From: Pseudazoarcus pumilus
GTDB lineage: Bacteria > Pseudomonadota > Gammaproteobacteria > Burkholderiales > Rhodocyclaceae
Length of the DNA stretch: 64,000 nt
NCBI RefSeq assembly: GCF_002872475.1
Contig: NZ_CP025682.1
Span: forward strand, 1,426,001-1,490,000
Reading direction: 5' to 3'
A model generated the notes under the pieces. It was not told where the DNA came from. It saw nothing but the letters and a program-made list of their open reading frames with translations, and searched no databases. The position numbers and the translations under genes were made by a program. Shown piece by piece: positions 42,059 to 54,484 of this stretch (position 1 is the stretch's first letter; each line of letters begins with the position of its first letter).

Positions 42059-42161
42059 CAGTCGGATCGCTGGTGTATGAAGCGATCCAGTCGATGTCTC
42101 CTCCACCCTCCTCCTTTGGTGTGGATTCAACGCAGTCCGGAATCCGGACTGCGTTTTTTTT
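42059..42161 (+). ncRNA. candidate trans-acting small RNA with an anti-Shine-Dalgarno loop
   Basis: A predicted transcript of about 100 bases with three elements. First is a perfect 8-base hairpin GGATCGCT / AGCGATCC (42064-42088). Second is a CU-rich stretch (42097-42117) in which TCCACC can pair with GGTGTGGA (one bulge) and leave CTCCTCCTTT in a 10-base loop; CCTCCTTT is also the 3' end of 16S rRNA in this genome. Third is a perfect terminator hairpin with a T8 run. No convincing reading frame lies inside. It ends 111 bases before rplM, which has its own promoter. I do not recognise a named RNA family. Confidence 0.6.
42130..42161 (+). terminator. intrinsic terminator of the candidate small RNA
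   Basis: Perfect 11-base stem ACGCAGTCCGG / CCGGACTGCGT with an AAT loop, followed by eight T. No protein gene on this strand ends nearby: coq7 stops about 770 bases upstream and OsmC runs the other way. Confidence 0.92.
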
Positions 42162-42186
42162 GCCTGCGCGGGCACGCGCGAGCGCA

Positions 42187-42216
42187 TTGACATCGCAGTC
42201 CTTTGTCCCGTAGTAT
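42187..42216 (+). promoter_or_regulatory. promoter of rplM-rpsI
   Basis: TTGACA (42187-42192), an 18-base spacer and TAGTAT (42211-42216). The leader of rplM would be about 50 bases. Confidence 0.6.
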
Positions 42217-42272
42217 CGCCTGCTTTCCGTTTCATGGCCCGTGGCAGGGCCGGACAAGAATCGAGGAATCGA

Positions 42273-42701
42273 ATGAAAACGTTTTCTGCCAAGCCGCATG
42301 AAGTCAAGCGCGACTGGTTTGTTGTCGATGCGTCCGACAAGGTGCTTGGCCGTCTTGCGGCTGAGGTTGCCCGTCGTCTGCGTGGCAAGCACAAGGCGAT
42401 CTATACGCCTCACGTCGATACCGGCGACTACATCGTCGTGGTCAACGTCGACAAGCTTCGCGTGACCGGCAACAAGGCGCTCGACAAGAAGTACTACCAT
42501 CACACCGGATATCCGGGTGGTATCCGTGAAACCAACTTCACGAAGCTGCAGCAGCGCTTCCCGGCTCGCGTGCTCGAGAAGGCCGTCAAGGGCATGCTGC
42601 CGAAGGGCCCGCTGGGTTACGCGATGCTCAAGAAGCTCAAGTGCTACGCGGGCGCCGAGCATCCGCACACCGCCCAGCAGCCCAAAGTTCTCGAGATCTG
42701 A
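42273..42701 (+). CDS. rplM: 50S ribosomal protein L13
   Basis: An early-assembling protein of the large ribosomal subunit, 142 residues, full length. [36 protein letters not shown] and [10 protein letters not shown] are typical. The start has GAGGA 5 bases upstream; a longer frame upstream is not used. It is followed after 13 bases by rpsI, the usual pair. Confidence 0.98.
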   Translation: MKTFSAKPHEVKRDWFVVDASDKVLGRLAAEVARRLRGKHKAIYTPHVDTGDYIVVVNVDKLRVTGNKALDKKYYHHTGYPGGIRETNFTKLQQRFPARVLEKAVKGMLPKGPLGYAMLKKLKCYAGAEHPHTAQQPKVLEI

Positions 42702-42714
42702 CAGGAGCCCATCA

Positions 42715-43107
42715 ATGGCTGTTAGCTACAATTACGGTACCGGCCGGCGCAAGACCGCCGTGGCGCGCGTGTTCATGAAGCCGGGTTCCGGCAGCATCGT
42801 CGTCAACGGCAAGCCCGTCGACGAATTCTTCTCGCGCGAGACGGGTCGCATGATCGTGCGTCAGCCGCTGGTGCTGACCGAGAACGACTCGCGCTTCGAC
42901 ATCATGGTCAACGTCAGTGGTGGCGGCGAATCCGGACAGGCCGGCGCAGTGCGTCACGGCATTACCCGGGCGCTGATCGACTTCGATGCGGAACTCAAGG
43001 GTGCGCTGCGCAAGGCGGGCTTCGTCACGCGTGACGCGCGTGAGGTCGAGCGTAAGAAGGTCGGCTTCCGCAAGGCGCGCCGTCGCAAGCAGTTCTCGAA
43101 GCGCTGA
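42715..43107 (+). CDS. rpsI: 30S ribosomal protein S9
   Basis: A small-subunit protein of 130 residues whose basic C-terminal tail ([11 protein letters not shown]) reaches the P-site t[23 protein letters not shown] and [19 protein letters not shown] are conserved. AGGAG precedes the ATG. An intrinsic terminator follows about 20 bases after the stop. Confidence 0.98.
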   Translation: MAVSYNYGTGRRKTAVARVFMKPGSGSIVVNGKPVDEFFSRETGRMIVRQPLVLTENDSRFDIMVNVSGGGESGQAGAVRHGITRALIDFDAELKGALRKAGFVTRDAREVERKKVGFRKARRRKQFSKR

Positions 43108-43128
43108 TCACGATCGCGCTTTACCGCG

Positions 43129-43153
43129 AGGCCGCCTCTTCGGGCGGCCTTTG
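43129..43153 (+). terminator. terminator after rpsI
   Basis: Stem AGGCCGCC / GGCGGCCT with a TCTTCG loop followed by a short T run. Confidence 0.75.
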
Positions 43154-43216
43154 TCGTTGTGAAAGCCGCTTTCCGGTACTGTTGCAGGGGTTATTGCTGT
43201 TTTGACGGAGACGAAG

Positions 43217-44245
43217 ATGATCAAGGTCGGCGTGGTTGGCGGCACCGGGTATACCGGGGTTGAGTTGCTGAGGCTGCTGTGTTGTCACGCGGAGGCCGAA
43301 GTGGTGACGATCACGTCGCGCGGCGACGCAGGTACGGCCGTCGCGGACATGTTTCCGAGTCTGCGCGGACGGGTGGATCTGGACTTTGTCGCCCCGGCCG
43401 ATGCCGACCTGGAGCGCTGCGACGTGGTGTTCTTCGCCACGCCCAACGGAATTGCGATGCAACAGGCGGCCGGGCTGGTGGCCGCCGGTGTGCGGGTGAT
43501 CGATCTCGCCGCCGACTTCCGCATTCGCGATGTCGCACTCTGGGAGAAATGGTACGGCATGCAACACGCAGCGCCGGATCTCGTTGCCGAGGCCGTCTAC
43601 GGCTTGCCGGAACTCAATCGCGAGGCGATTCGCGGTGCGCGTCTGGTGGCCAATCCAGGGTGTTATCCGACCGCAGTGCAGCTTGGCTTCCTGCCGTTGA
43701 TCGAGGCAGGCGTGATCGACCCCTCGGCCTTGATCGCGGACGCCGCATCGGGCGCCTCCGGGGCCGGTCGTAAGGCGGAAGTGCGCACGCTGCTGGCCGA
43801 GGCGTCCGACAGCTTTCAGGCGTATGGCGCGTCCGGTCATCGTCATCTGCCAGAGATCAGCCAGGGTCTGTCCGGCATGGCAGGGGCTCGCGTCGGCTTG
43901 ACCTTCGTTCCGCACCTGCTGCCCATGGTGCGCGGCATCCATGCGACGCTGTACGGCCGCATCACGCGCGAGGCGGATTTCCAGGCGCTGTTCGAGCAGC
44001 GTTTCGCCGACGAGCCCTTCGTCGACGTAATGCCGCCGGGTCGTCATCCCGAGACGCGCTCGGTGCGTGCGAGCAACCTGTGTCGCATCGCGATCCATAG
44101 ACCACAGGACGGAGACGTCGTGGTCGTGCTGGCAGTCATCGACAACCTGGTCAAGGGCGCGGCGGGACAGGCCGTGCAGAACATGAACATCATGTTCGGC
44201 CTGGATGAACGTGAAGGGCTCGACGGCGTACCCGTCAGTCCCTGA
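43217..44245 (+). CDS. argC: N-acetyl-gamma-glutamyl-phosphate reductase
   Basis: The third enzyme of arginine synthesis, which reduces N-acetylglutamyl phosphate with NADPH. The 342-residue protein has the nucleotide-binding [18 protein letters not shown], the catalytic cysteine in NPGCYPTA, and [10 protein letters not shown]. The start is MIKVGVVGG with GGAG 8 bases upstream. The remainder of the gap to erpA (125 bases) holds no gene. Confidence 0.97.
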   Translation: MIKVGVVGGTGYTGVELLRLLCCHAEAEVVTITSRGDAGTAVADMFPSLRGRVDLDFVAPADADLERCDVVFFATPNGIAMQQAAGLVAAGVRVIDLAADFRIRDVALWEKWYGMQHAAPDLVAEAVYGLPELNREAIRGARLVANPGCYPTAVQLGFLPLIEAGVIDPSALIADAASGASGAGRKAEVRTLLAEASDSFQAYGASGHRHLPEISQGLSGMAGARVGLTFVPHLLPMVRGIHATLYGRITREADFQALFEQRFADEPFVDVMPPGRHPETRSVRASNLCRIAIHRPQDGDVVVVLAVIDNLVKGAAGQAVQNMNIMFGLDEREGLDGVPVSP

Positions 44246-44370
44246 TTCGGGGTAAGCTGAGCGCGTGTACGCGCGCTTGGCGCGAAATCCCAGGAACTCA
44301 TCGTGTCGCGGGTTATCCAAGACGCGTCACGGTAGCCGTTGCGGCGGCAAACCTGCTTCAAGGAGAACGT

Positions 44371-44721
44371 ATGAGCACCACTGCCGAAATGCCTGATCTG
44401 CTGGTCTTCACCGACAGCGCGGCCGACAAGGTCCGCGAACTGATCGAGGAGGAGGGCAATCCAGACCTCAAGTTGCGCGTGTTCGTCTCGGGTGGCGGTT
44501 GCTCGGGCTTCCAGTACGGATTCACGTTCGACGAGGAAGTCGCGGAGGACGATACATCCCTCGAGAAGAACGGGGTGACCCTGCTGATCGATTCGATGAG
44601 CTACCAGTATTTGCTGGGTGCGGAGATCGACTACTCGGAGGGCCTCGAGGGCGCGCAGTTCGTGATCCGCAATCCGAACGCCACGAGTACCTGCGGCTGC
44701 GGTTCGTCGTTCTCGGTCTGA
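44371..44721 (+). CDS. erpA: iron-sulfur cluster insertion protein ErpA
   Basis: An A-type carrier that delivers [4Fe-4S] or [2Fe-2S] clusters to target enzymes, 116 residues. The three cluster cysteines are C44 ([11 protein letters not shown]), C108 and C110 ([12 protein letters not shown]). AAGGAGAA precedes the ATG. Likely clients in this window include LeuC and ferredoxin-type proteins, as inference. Confidence 0.96.
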   Translation: MSTTAEMPDLLVFTDSAADKVRELIEEEGNPDLKLRVFVSGGGCSGFQYGFTFDEEVAEDDTSLEKNGVTLLIDSMSYQYLLGAEIDYSEGLEGAQFVIRNPNATSTCGCGSSFSV

Positions 44722-44761
44722 CCCGCGCTCGGCAAGCTTCCGGGGTTTCGTCGGAAGAAAG

Positions 44762-44790
44762 AAAAGGGGCCCGTCGAGGGCCCCTTTTTT
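44762..44790. terminator. bidirectional terminator between erpA and the M23 peptidase gene
   Basis: Stem AAAAGGGGCCC / GGGCCCCTTTT with a GTCGA loop and a T run on the plus strand; A run on the other side. Confidence 0.9.
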
Positions 44791-44809
44791 CGTCGCTTCG
44801 CTACGCGGC

Positions 44810-46147
44810 TCAGTCGCCGCGCGCGGCCAGCGTCGTGGGCTGGTGATTGAGCAGGGCGAGGCGGTCGAGCATCGGCTCGGCGACGGCACGGAATTCGGCC
44901 AGCGCCTTGCCCTCGAGCGGCTTGACGGGCGGCAACGCGATCTTCAGGGGGTCGTGCGGCACGTTGTTGATGCGGATCTCGTAGTGCAAATGCGGACCTG
45001 TGGCCCAGCCGGTCATGCCGACATAGGCGATGGGGTCACCCTGGCGCACGCGCTGCCCCTTGTGTACGCCTTTGGCGAAGCCGTTCAGGTGGGCATATAG
45101 CGTGGAATATCCGTCACGATGGCGGATGACGACCGTCTTGCCGTAGCCGTTCTGCGTCCCGACGAAGCTCACGCGTCCATCCGACGAAGCCTTGACCGGC
45201 GTTCCGGTGGGTGCGGCGAAGTCGGTTCCGTTGTGACTGCGCCAGCGCTTGTGGATGGGGTGCATGCGACGTCCGAAGTTCGACGAGATCCGCGTGAACT
45301 CCAGCGGATAGCGCAGGAAGGCCTGGTTCAGTCCACGGCCGTCGGGCGTGTAATAAACCTCGTTGCCATCCGCCTCTCGATGCAGCACGACGCGGTAGGT
45401 GTCACCCTGGTTCTCGAACTCTGCGGCGAGGATGCGCCCCGTGCGAACCGGTACGCCGCTGTCGTAGATTGTTTCGTAGACCACGCTGAAACGGTCGCCA
45501 CTACGGATGTCGCGGGAGAAGTCGATCTGTGTGCCGAAGATTTCCGCGAAGCGGCTGGCAACGCTGTCAGGCACGCCGGCCGCATCGGTGGCGCCGAACA
45601 GCGAGTGGGTGATCACGCCACCACGCATCTCGACGAGTGTGTCGATGTCGGCCTCGGAAGATCCGGAAAGGGCGAAGGCGTCACCTTCACGTTTGACGAC
45701 GAAACGTTCGCTGCTGCGTGAAACCGGAAGATTGAGCGAGACCAGCTTGCCGTCGGGCGCGACCATTGCGACCAGCGAGCGCCCTGCACGCAGCTGGCGC
45801 AAGACCTGGTTGGCCTCTTTGCTGGTGTTCATGAACGCCCAGGCCTGTTCGTCGGCGACGCCGAGGCGACGGAAGATCGACTGCAGCGTATCGCCCGAGC
45901 GGATGCGCTCGTTGTAAACGAAGGGAAGCGTCGGCTCGGGTGGAAGCGCCTCGAGGCCGGGTGCGCCCAGATCCTCGACCACCGATTCCGGCACGAAGGA
46001 CAGGCCGCTCTCCCCGGGGGGAACGGCGGTGGCGGCGACGACGCCAAGCAGGGAAATGACGAAGACTGCAGCCGACAGCGGGATCCGCTTGGGTTTGGAC
46101 GATTGCCGCTGTGATTCCGCTAGAATCCCGTTTTCCCTGAGCCGCAT
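44810..46147 (-). CDS. M23 family metallopeptidase (MepM-like)
   Basis: A peptidoglycan endopeptidase of 445 residues anchored by one N-terminal helix (25-45). The middle holds an OapA/LysM-like region (FVYNERIRSGDTLQSIFRRLGV) and a Csd3-type domain. The C-terminal LytM domain has the zinc ligands in RSHNGTDFAAPTGTPV and GPHLHYEIRIN. Enzymes of this build cut cross-links during wall growth. It is divergent from tyrS, with a TAGAAT box on the opposite strand inside its first codons. Confidence 0.93.
   Translation of the reverse strand: MRLRENGILAESQRQSSKPKRIPLSAAVFVISLLGVVAATAVPPGESGLSFVPESVVEDLGAPGLEALPPEPTLPFVYNERIRSGDTLQSIFRRLGVADEQAWAFMNTSKEANQVLRQLRAGRSLVAMVAPDGKLVSLNLPVSRSSERFVVKREGDAFALSGSSEADIDTLVEMRGGVITHSLFGATDAAGVPDSVASRFAEIFGTQIDFSRDIRSGDRFSVVYETIYDSGVPVRTGRILAAEFENQGDTYRVVLHREADGNEVYYTPDGRGLNQAFLRYPLEFTRISSNFGRRMHPIHKRWRSHNGTDFAAPTGTPVKASSDGRVSFVGTQNGYGKTVVIRHRDGYSTLYAHLNGFAKGVHKGQRVRQGDPIAYVGMTGWATGPHLHYEIRINNVPHDPLKIALPPVKPLEGKALAEFRAVAEPMLDRLALLNHQPTTLAARGD
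46121..46126 (+). promoter_or_regulatory. candidate -10 box (TAGAAT) for tyrS
   Basis: GCTAGAATC about 127 bases upstream of tyrS, inside the first codons of the divergent peptidase gene. No well-spaced -35. Confidence 0.3.
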
Positions 46148-46252
46148 GAGTACCCTTGGCGTAAAAGTTGATGAAGTCTAGCAAAGGCTTGGGTGCAAAT
46201 CCAAAGCAATAAAGTTTTACCGGAAGTGTCAGAAATCTTGTCGGAGAAATGC

Positions 46253-47452
46253 ATGGTCGATGTCGGTGCGTCGCTCGAGTACATCAAGCGTGGCGTGGAC
46301 GAGTTGCTCGTCGAGGAAGAGATGGTCGAGAAGTTGCGCTCGGGGCGCCCCTTGCGCGTCAAGGCCGGCTTCGATCCGACCGCGCCCGACCTGCATCTGG
46401 GGCATACGGTGCTGATCAACAAGTTGCGCCATTTCCAGGAGCAGGGGCATCACGTGATGTTTCTGATCGGCGACTTCACCGGCATGATCGGCGATCCGTC
46501 GGGCAAGAACGCCACGCGACCGCCGCTGTCGCGCGAGCAGATTCTCGAGAATGCGCGCACCTACCAGGATCAGGTCTTTCGAATTCTCGATCCCGAGCGC
46601 ACCGAGATCTGCTTCAACTCGGCGTGGATGGAAGGTCTCGGCTCGGCGGGCATGATCCGGCTGGCCTCGCATCATTCGGTCGCGCGCATGCTCGAACGCG
46701 ACGATTTCGCCAAACGCTACGCGGCAGGTCAGTCGATCGCGATCCATGAATTCCTCTATCCGCTGTGTCAGGGCTACGATTCGGTGGCGATGAGGTCCGA
46801 CGTCGAACTCGGCGGCACCGACCAGAAATTCAATCTCCTGGTCGGACGGGAGCTGCAACGTCACTACGGCCAGTCGCCGCAGTGCGTGCTGACGATGCCG
46901 CTGCTCGTCGGGCTGGACGGTGTCAATAAGATGTCCAAGTCGCTGGGCAACTACATTGGCATCACCGAGCCGGCACGCGGGATATTCGGCAAGCTCATGT
47001 CGATCTCGGACGATTTGATGTGGCGCTACTTCGAGTTACTGTCATTCCGACCGATCGACGAGGTGCGCAGGCTCCGTCAGGAGGTGGAGGCGGGCCGCAA
47101 CCCGCGCGACGCCAAGGTGCTGCTTGCGCAGGAAATCGTCGAACGCTTCCATGATCGCAGGGCGGCCGAAGATGCGCTCGAGGCCTTCGAGGCGCGCTTC
47201 CGGCGAGGAGAAGTACCCGACGATCTGCCAGAGATCGCACTGAGCACCGACGGTGGTGGGCTGCCGCTCGTCCAGGTGCTCAAGCAGGCCGGTCTGACTG
47301 CGAGCACCTCGGAGGCGATGCGTCTCATCGGGCAGGGCGCCGTGCGCGTCGACGGTGAACGTGTCGAGGATCGGGGCTTGCATCTCGAAGCCGGTCGAAG
47401 CGTGCTCGTGCAGGTCGGCAAGCGTCGGTTCGCCTCGGTTTCGTTGAATTGA
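46253..47452 (+). CDS. tyrS: tyrosyl-tRNA synthetase
   Basis: A class I synthetase of 399 residues of the shorter TyrZ-like type. The HIGH motif is HLGH ([10 protein letters not shown]), the KMSKS motif is intact ([14 protein letters not shown]), and a C-terminal S4 RNA-binding domain contains [20 protein letters not shown] chose the ATG at 46253 ([11 protein letters not shown]), with GGAG 9 bases upstream, over the ATG 20 codons earlier. The rRNA operon promoter begins 10 bases after its stop. Confidence 0.97.
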   Translation: MVDVGASLEYIKRGVDELLVEEEMVEKLRSGRPLRVKAGFDPTAPDLHLGHTVLINKLRHFQEQGHHVMFLIGDFTGMIGDPSGKNATRPPLSREQILENARTYQDQVFRILDPERTEICFNSAWMEGLGSAGMIRLASHHSVARMLERDDFAKRYAAGQSIAIHEFLYPLCQGYDSVAMRSDVELGGTDQKFNLLVGRELQRHYGQSPQCVLTMPLLVGLDGVNKMSKSLGNYIGITEPARGIFGKLMSISDDLMWRYFELLSFRPIDEVRRLRQEVEAGRNPRDAKVLLAQEIVERFHDRRAAEDALEAFEARFRRGEVPDDLPEIALSTDGGGLPLVQVLKQAGLTASTSEAMRLIGQGAVRVDGERVEDRGLHLEAGRSVLVQVGKRRFASVSLN

Positions 47453-47462
47453 TGGCTCACGC

Positions 47463-47490
47463 TTGACACCCTGATTGTGGTCGCTATACT
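47463..47490 (+). promoter_or_regulatory. rRNA operon promoter P1
   Basis: Consensus TTGACA, a 16-base spacer and TATACT, followed by a GC-rich discriminator (GCGCGGC), as expected for a stringently controlled rRNA promoter. It sits just after tyrS. Confidence 0.85.
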
Positions 47491-47535
47491 GCGCGGCTCG
47501 CTGCTTCGAGCGCGCTGTTTTGTGGTGCGGGATTC

Positions 47536-47580
47536 GGGGTTGTGAGGGGTGTTCCGGGGTGTTGAGGATTTGCTCTGGGG
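47536..47580 (+). repeat. four GGGG tracts with 10-base period between P1 and P2
   Basis: GGGG runs at 47536, 47546, 47556 and 47577 on the non-template strand; the first three are spaced exactly 10 bases apart, within imperfect repeats of GGGGTGTTSM. The four runs could form a G-quadruplex in the coding strand or in the P1 leader RNA. Confidence 0.6.
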
Positions 47581-47583
47581 TGC

Positions 47584-47612
47584 TTGACGAAGCGTGCTGT
47601 GTTGTTCATACT
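47584..47612 (+). promoter_or_regulatory. rRNA operon promoter P2
   Basis: TTGACG, a 17-base spacer and CATACT, about 120 bases downstream of P1. Tandem promoters are common for rRNA operons. Confidence 0.75.
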
Positions 47613-47622
47613 CTCGCTTCTT

Positions 47623-47651
47623 CGCTGCCGGGTGGCAGCGGTTCTTTAAAA
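47623..47651 (+). promoter_or_regulatory. boxB-boxA antitermination site in the rRNA leader
   Basis: Hairpin CGCTGCC / GGCAGCG around GGGT (boxB-like) followed directly by GTTCTTTAAAA (boxA-like). This order is used to load the Nus antitermination complex. Confidence 0.75.
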
Positions 47652-47655
47652 ATTT

Positions 47656-47678
47656 GGACAATCGATAAGTGTGGGTGC
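47656..47678 (+). other. left arm of the 16S precursor processing stem
   Basis: GGACAATCGATAAGT and following bases pair with 49349-49372 downstream of 16S, with one bulge. RNase III would cut this stem. Confidence 0.85.
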
Positions 47679-47772
47679 TTGGTCGGTTGTGGATCTGCGA
47701 GGCCTTCGGGTCTCGGGAATCACAAAGATTGAGTGCTCATTTTGTCAGCAATGACTTTGAGTGCTGTGGATT

Positions 47773-49317
<1,545 letters not shown>

Positions 49318-49348
49318 AAGAGAAGAACGGGTTCGCAGTCGTCTTCAA

Positions 49349-49372
49349 GCGCCCACAACTTATCGATTGTCC
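49349..49372 (+). other. right arm of the 16S processing stem
   Basis: GCGCCCACAACTTATCGATT and the following bases pair with the left arm at 47656-47678. Confidence 0.85.
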
Positions 49373-49408
49373 GGATGAAAGAAGAGCCTCGAACGAAGAA
49401 GTGCCCGA

Positions 49409-49485
49409 GGGTCTGTAGCTCAGCTGGTTAGAGCACCGTCTTGATAAGGCGGGGGTCGTTGGTTCGAACCCAACCAGACCCACCA
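49409..49485 (+). tRNA. ileT: tRNA-Ile (GAT)
   Basis: 77 bases including encoded CCA. The acceptor stem GGGTCTG / CAGACCC, D arm, anticodon loop TTGATAA (anticodon GAT) and T arm GTTGG / CCAAC all fold. It lies in the 16S-23S spacer. Confidence 0.98.
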
Positions 49486-49512
49486 CTGATCAGATTGTGC
49501 GCACACAACGCG

Positions 49513-49588
49513 GGGGCTGTAGCTCAGCTGGGAGAGCATCGGCTTTGCAAGCCGAGGGTCGTCGGTTCGATCCAGACCAGCTCCACCA
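49513..49588 (+). tRNA. alaT: tRNA-Ala (TGC)
   Basis: 76 bases including encoded CCA. The acceptor stem GGGGCTG / CAGCTCC contains the G3-U70 pair that identifies tRNA-Ala; the anticodon loop is TTTGCAA. The T stem GTCGG / CAGAC has one G-A mismatch (position 52-62) where G-C is normal. Confidence 0.97.
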
Positions 49589-49697
49589 GAGTATTGGGGG
49601 CGTACAGACCGATTCGTTCGAAGTAAGGGAAGGTTAAGCAGTGTGGCCGCGGCGGTAGCGGGTGGCTGCAGTGCTTAGCCTTGGCTTTTTGAGGCTT

Positions 49698-49710
49698 GCG
49701 TTCTTTAACA
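49698..49710 (+). promoter_or_regulatory. boxA antitermination site in the 16S-23S spacer
   Basis: GCGTTCTTTAACA closely matches the boxA consensus and lies about 190 bases before 23S, where a second boxA is usual. The rest of the 308-base spacer after tRNA-Ala holds no gene. Confidence 0.75.
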
Positions 49711-49884
49711 AATTGGGAAGTGTAAAGCGTGTGGCCGCCGGCGTTTATGTCAGGTCGGTGGCTACATGGGTTGTGTGATTGCATTGAAACAAATCGCGCT
49801 GCGCTGGCTTTGAACCGGCACGGTGGAGCGCGAGAAGCACACGAGACGCGTTGAGTGCCGATGACTGGTTCCCTGGTGACAGGG

Positions 49885-49896
49885 GCATGGTTATAG

Positions 49897-49903
<7 letters not shown>
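49885..49903 (+). other. left arm of the 23S processing stem
   Basis: GCATGGTTATAGGATCAAG is the perfect reverse complement of 52774-52792 beyond the 23S 3' end. Confidence 0.9.
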
Positions 49904-52773
<2,870 letters not shown>

Positions 52774-52782
<9 letters not shown>

Positions 52783-52792
52783 ATAACCATGC
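52774..52792 (+). other. right arm of the 23S processing stem
   Basis: CTTGATCCTATAACCATGC pairs perfectly over 19 bases with 49885-49903. Confidence 0.9.
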
Positions 52793-52883
52793 AACACAAC
52801 GTGAATCCGTGCGCTCGACGCAATCACGCAGCCCAACACTCAAAACACACACGCCAAACACCCCCAATTTGTTACCCGTCAAA

Positions 52884-52998
52884 GTCTGACGACCATAGCA
52901 GCCTGGAACCACACCTTCCCATCCCGAACAGGAACGTGAAACAGGCCCGCGCCGATGATAGTGCAGATTACCTGTGTGAAAGTAGGTCATCGTCAGAC
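52884..52998 (+). rRNA. rrf: 5S ribosomal RNA
   Basis: About 115 bases with the terminal stem GTCTGACG / CGTCAGAC and conserved parts ACCATAGCAG, TTCCCATCCCGAACAGGAA and GCGCCGATGATAGTG. It lies about 100 bases after 23S. Confidence 0.96.
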
Positions 52999-53010
52999 TA
53001 ACCAACAGCA

Positions 53011-53047
53011 AAAAGCCGCTGAATCAAATCGATTCAGCGGCTTTTTT
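53011..53047. terminator. rRNA operon terminator, bidirectional
   Basis: Stem AAGCCGCTGAATC / GATTCAGCGGCTT with a 5-base loop, T run on the plus strand and A run before the stem, so it can also stop the leftward TAXI-protein gene. Confidence 0.93.
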
Positions 53048-53088
53048 GCGTCCGGCTACGCACACCGTGCACAGTCGCGTCGGCCGCA

Positions 53089-54426
53089 TTACGGTGACGC
53101 ATGTCGCGCGCGCGCATGGGCGTCTTTCAGGTGCTGCAATCTGCTGCGAACGAGCTGGATGTGTTCGCGCAAGGTATAGAGCTCATTGTTGTACGACAGT
53201 GGTACGCGTCGATGATTGGCGCGCTCCTCGATGCGATCGAGTTGCGCTATGTATTCATCGATCTGCGCGTCCGATGCATCCTGTTCGATGCGGCGCTCGA
53301 GAAACTTCAGTTCGCCGTACCAGCGATAGATGCGCGAGCGCATTCTCCAGGAGTAAAGGGCGGGCAGGATGCGCATGAGCGGGATCATGATCGCCACCAA
53401 GGGCAGCAGCGCGATGAGCAGGCGGTCGACGAGGATCGCCAGCCAGAACGGCAGATAGCGCTGGAGGAAGGGCGGGCCGGCGTCGTAGAGGCGTTGCGCG
53501 ACGCTGCTCGGTGGCAGGTCGCGTCCGAGCAGGACGGGATACTCGCCCGCCCGCTGGAAGAGTCCCGGCCCGCCATGAATGTCGCGTGCGGCCTGCAGCA
53601 GAAGGCTGATGATGGCCGGGTGGAGATCGCTGCGCGCGACGAGGTTGGCGGTGGCGCCTAGCAGGGTGACGTCGCGCGGCGGGCTGATGTCGACGAGATC
53701 GATGGATCCGGCGGGCAGAACCACGGTCTCCAAGTGTGGCATGCGTCGCGCATAGGCGGGGGTGTGCGTCAGTTCCGCGAGTTCGATGCCGGGCGCGTGA
53801 AGCAGCGTACGGACGATCGGGCTCTCGGCTCCAGAGATGACGAAGAGCGCATCGACGCGGCCATCGAACAGTGCCTGAGTCGCTTGTTCGCCGCCGGTCG
53901 TCATCAGGCCTTCGGCATTGAGCGGGATGCCGCTCGCGGCGAGCATCTGCAGTGCGAGCAGGTGGGTGCCGCTGCCCGGCTCTCCCATGGCGACACGCTT
54001 GCCGTCCAGTTGGGCCAGGCGTGTCAGTGGGGCGTCGAGACGGTGGAAGATCCAGGCCGGCTCGAAATACATGCTGCCGAGGGAGATCAGGTCGGTCGAG
54101 TCGGGTTCGTGGGCGATGCCACTCTGGATGAAAGCGAGATCGACCGTCGAGTCGGTCTTGAGGGCGCGCAGATTCTCGACAGAGCCCGACGAGGGGCGTA
54201 GCACGAGTTCGATGCCCTCACGTTCGAGTGACGCGCGATATCGTTCGGCGAACATGGCGTAGCCACCGGCAGGTGTTCCGGTCATCATCGTCACGCTGCG
54301 CGGCGGTGCCGGGCGAACAATGCTGAACAGCAGCCAGAAGGACAGAGCCAACACGGCGAAGCCGGTGACTACCGTCACCGCCACGACCACCCCGGACTGG
54401 TCCTTGAACCATCGCAGAGTACTCAT
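53089..54426 (-). CDS. membrane-anchored orphan TAXI-family solute-binding protein
   Basis: A 445-residue protein with a TAXI-type ligand-binding domain held in the membrane. An N-terminal helix (about 13-37) is not followed by a signal cleavage site. The binding domain (45-300) has MMTGTPAGGYAMFAERYRASL, SSGSVENLRALK and LAFIQSGIA. A second hydrophobic stretch (about 330-358) precedes a charged, probably coiled-coil cytoplasmic tail (RMRSRIYRWYGELKFLERRI to the end). No TRAP permease gene is next to it. It may sense a ligand or serve a distant permease. It lies between rho and the rRNA terminator. Confidence 0.88.
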   Translation of the reverse strand: MSTLRWFKDQSGVVVAVTVVTGFAVLALSFWLLFSIVRPAPPRSVTMMTGTPAGGYAMFAERYRASLEREGIELVLRPSSGSVENLRALKTDSTVDLAFIQSGIAHEPDSTDLISLGSMYFEPAWIFHRLDAPLTRLAQLDGKRVAMGEPGSGTHLLALQMLAASGIPLNAEGLMTTGGEQATQALFDGRVDALFVISGAESPIVRTLLHAPGIELAELTHTPAYARRMPHLETVVLPAGSIDLVDISPPRDVTLLGATANLVARSDLHPAIISLLLQAARDIHGGPGLFQRAGEYPVLLGRDLPPSSVAQRLYDAGPPFLQRYLPFWLAILVDRLLIALLPLVAIMIPLMRILPALYSWRMRSRIYRWYGELKFLERRIEQDASDAQIDEYIAQLDRIEERANHRRVPLSYNNELYTLREHIQLVRSRLQHLKDAHARARHASP

Positions 54427-54450
54427 GCTTCGTCCGCTCCGGTGAGAGTC

Positions 54451-54484
54451 GCGGGCCGCGAAGCCCGCCGCGGCTTCAGCCGCG
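54451..54484 (-). other. tandem hairpins at the end of rho
   Basis: Two adjacent perfect stems: GCGGGC-N6-GCCCGC (54451-54468) and CGCGGC-TTCA-GCCGCG (54469-54484). The rho stop codon lies in the four-base loop of the second. No T run follows. Confidence 0.55.

Noticed and set aside
42130-42161. Terminator as an attenuator of rplM
   Set aside because: No competing antiterminator is evident, and a consensus promoter for rplM lies downstream of it; a separate RNA gene is simpler.
42077-42190. Small open frame (ATG at 42077) inside the candidate small RNA
   Set aside because: It has no ribosome-binding site, runs through the terminator hairpin and T run, and the start lies in a hairpin loop.
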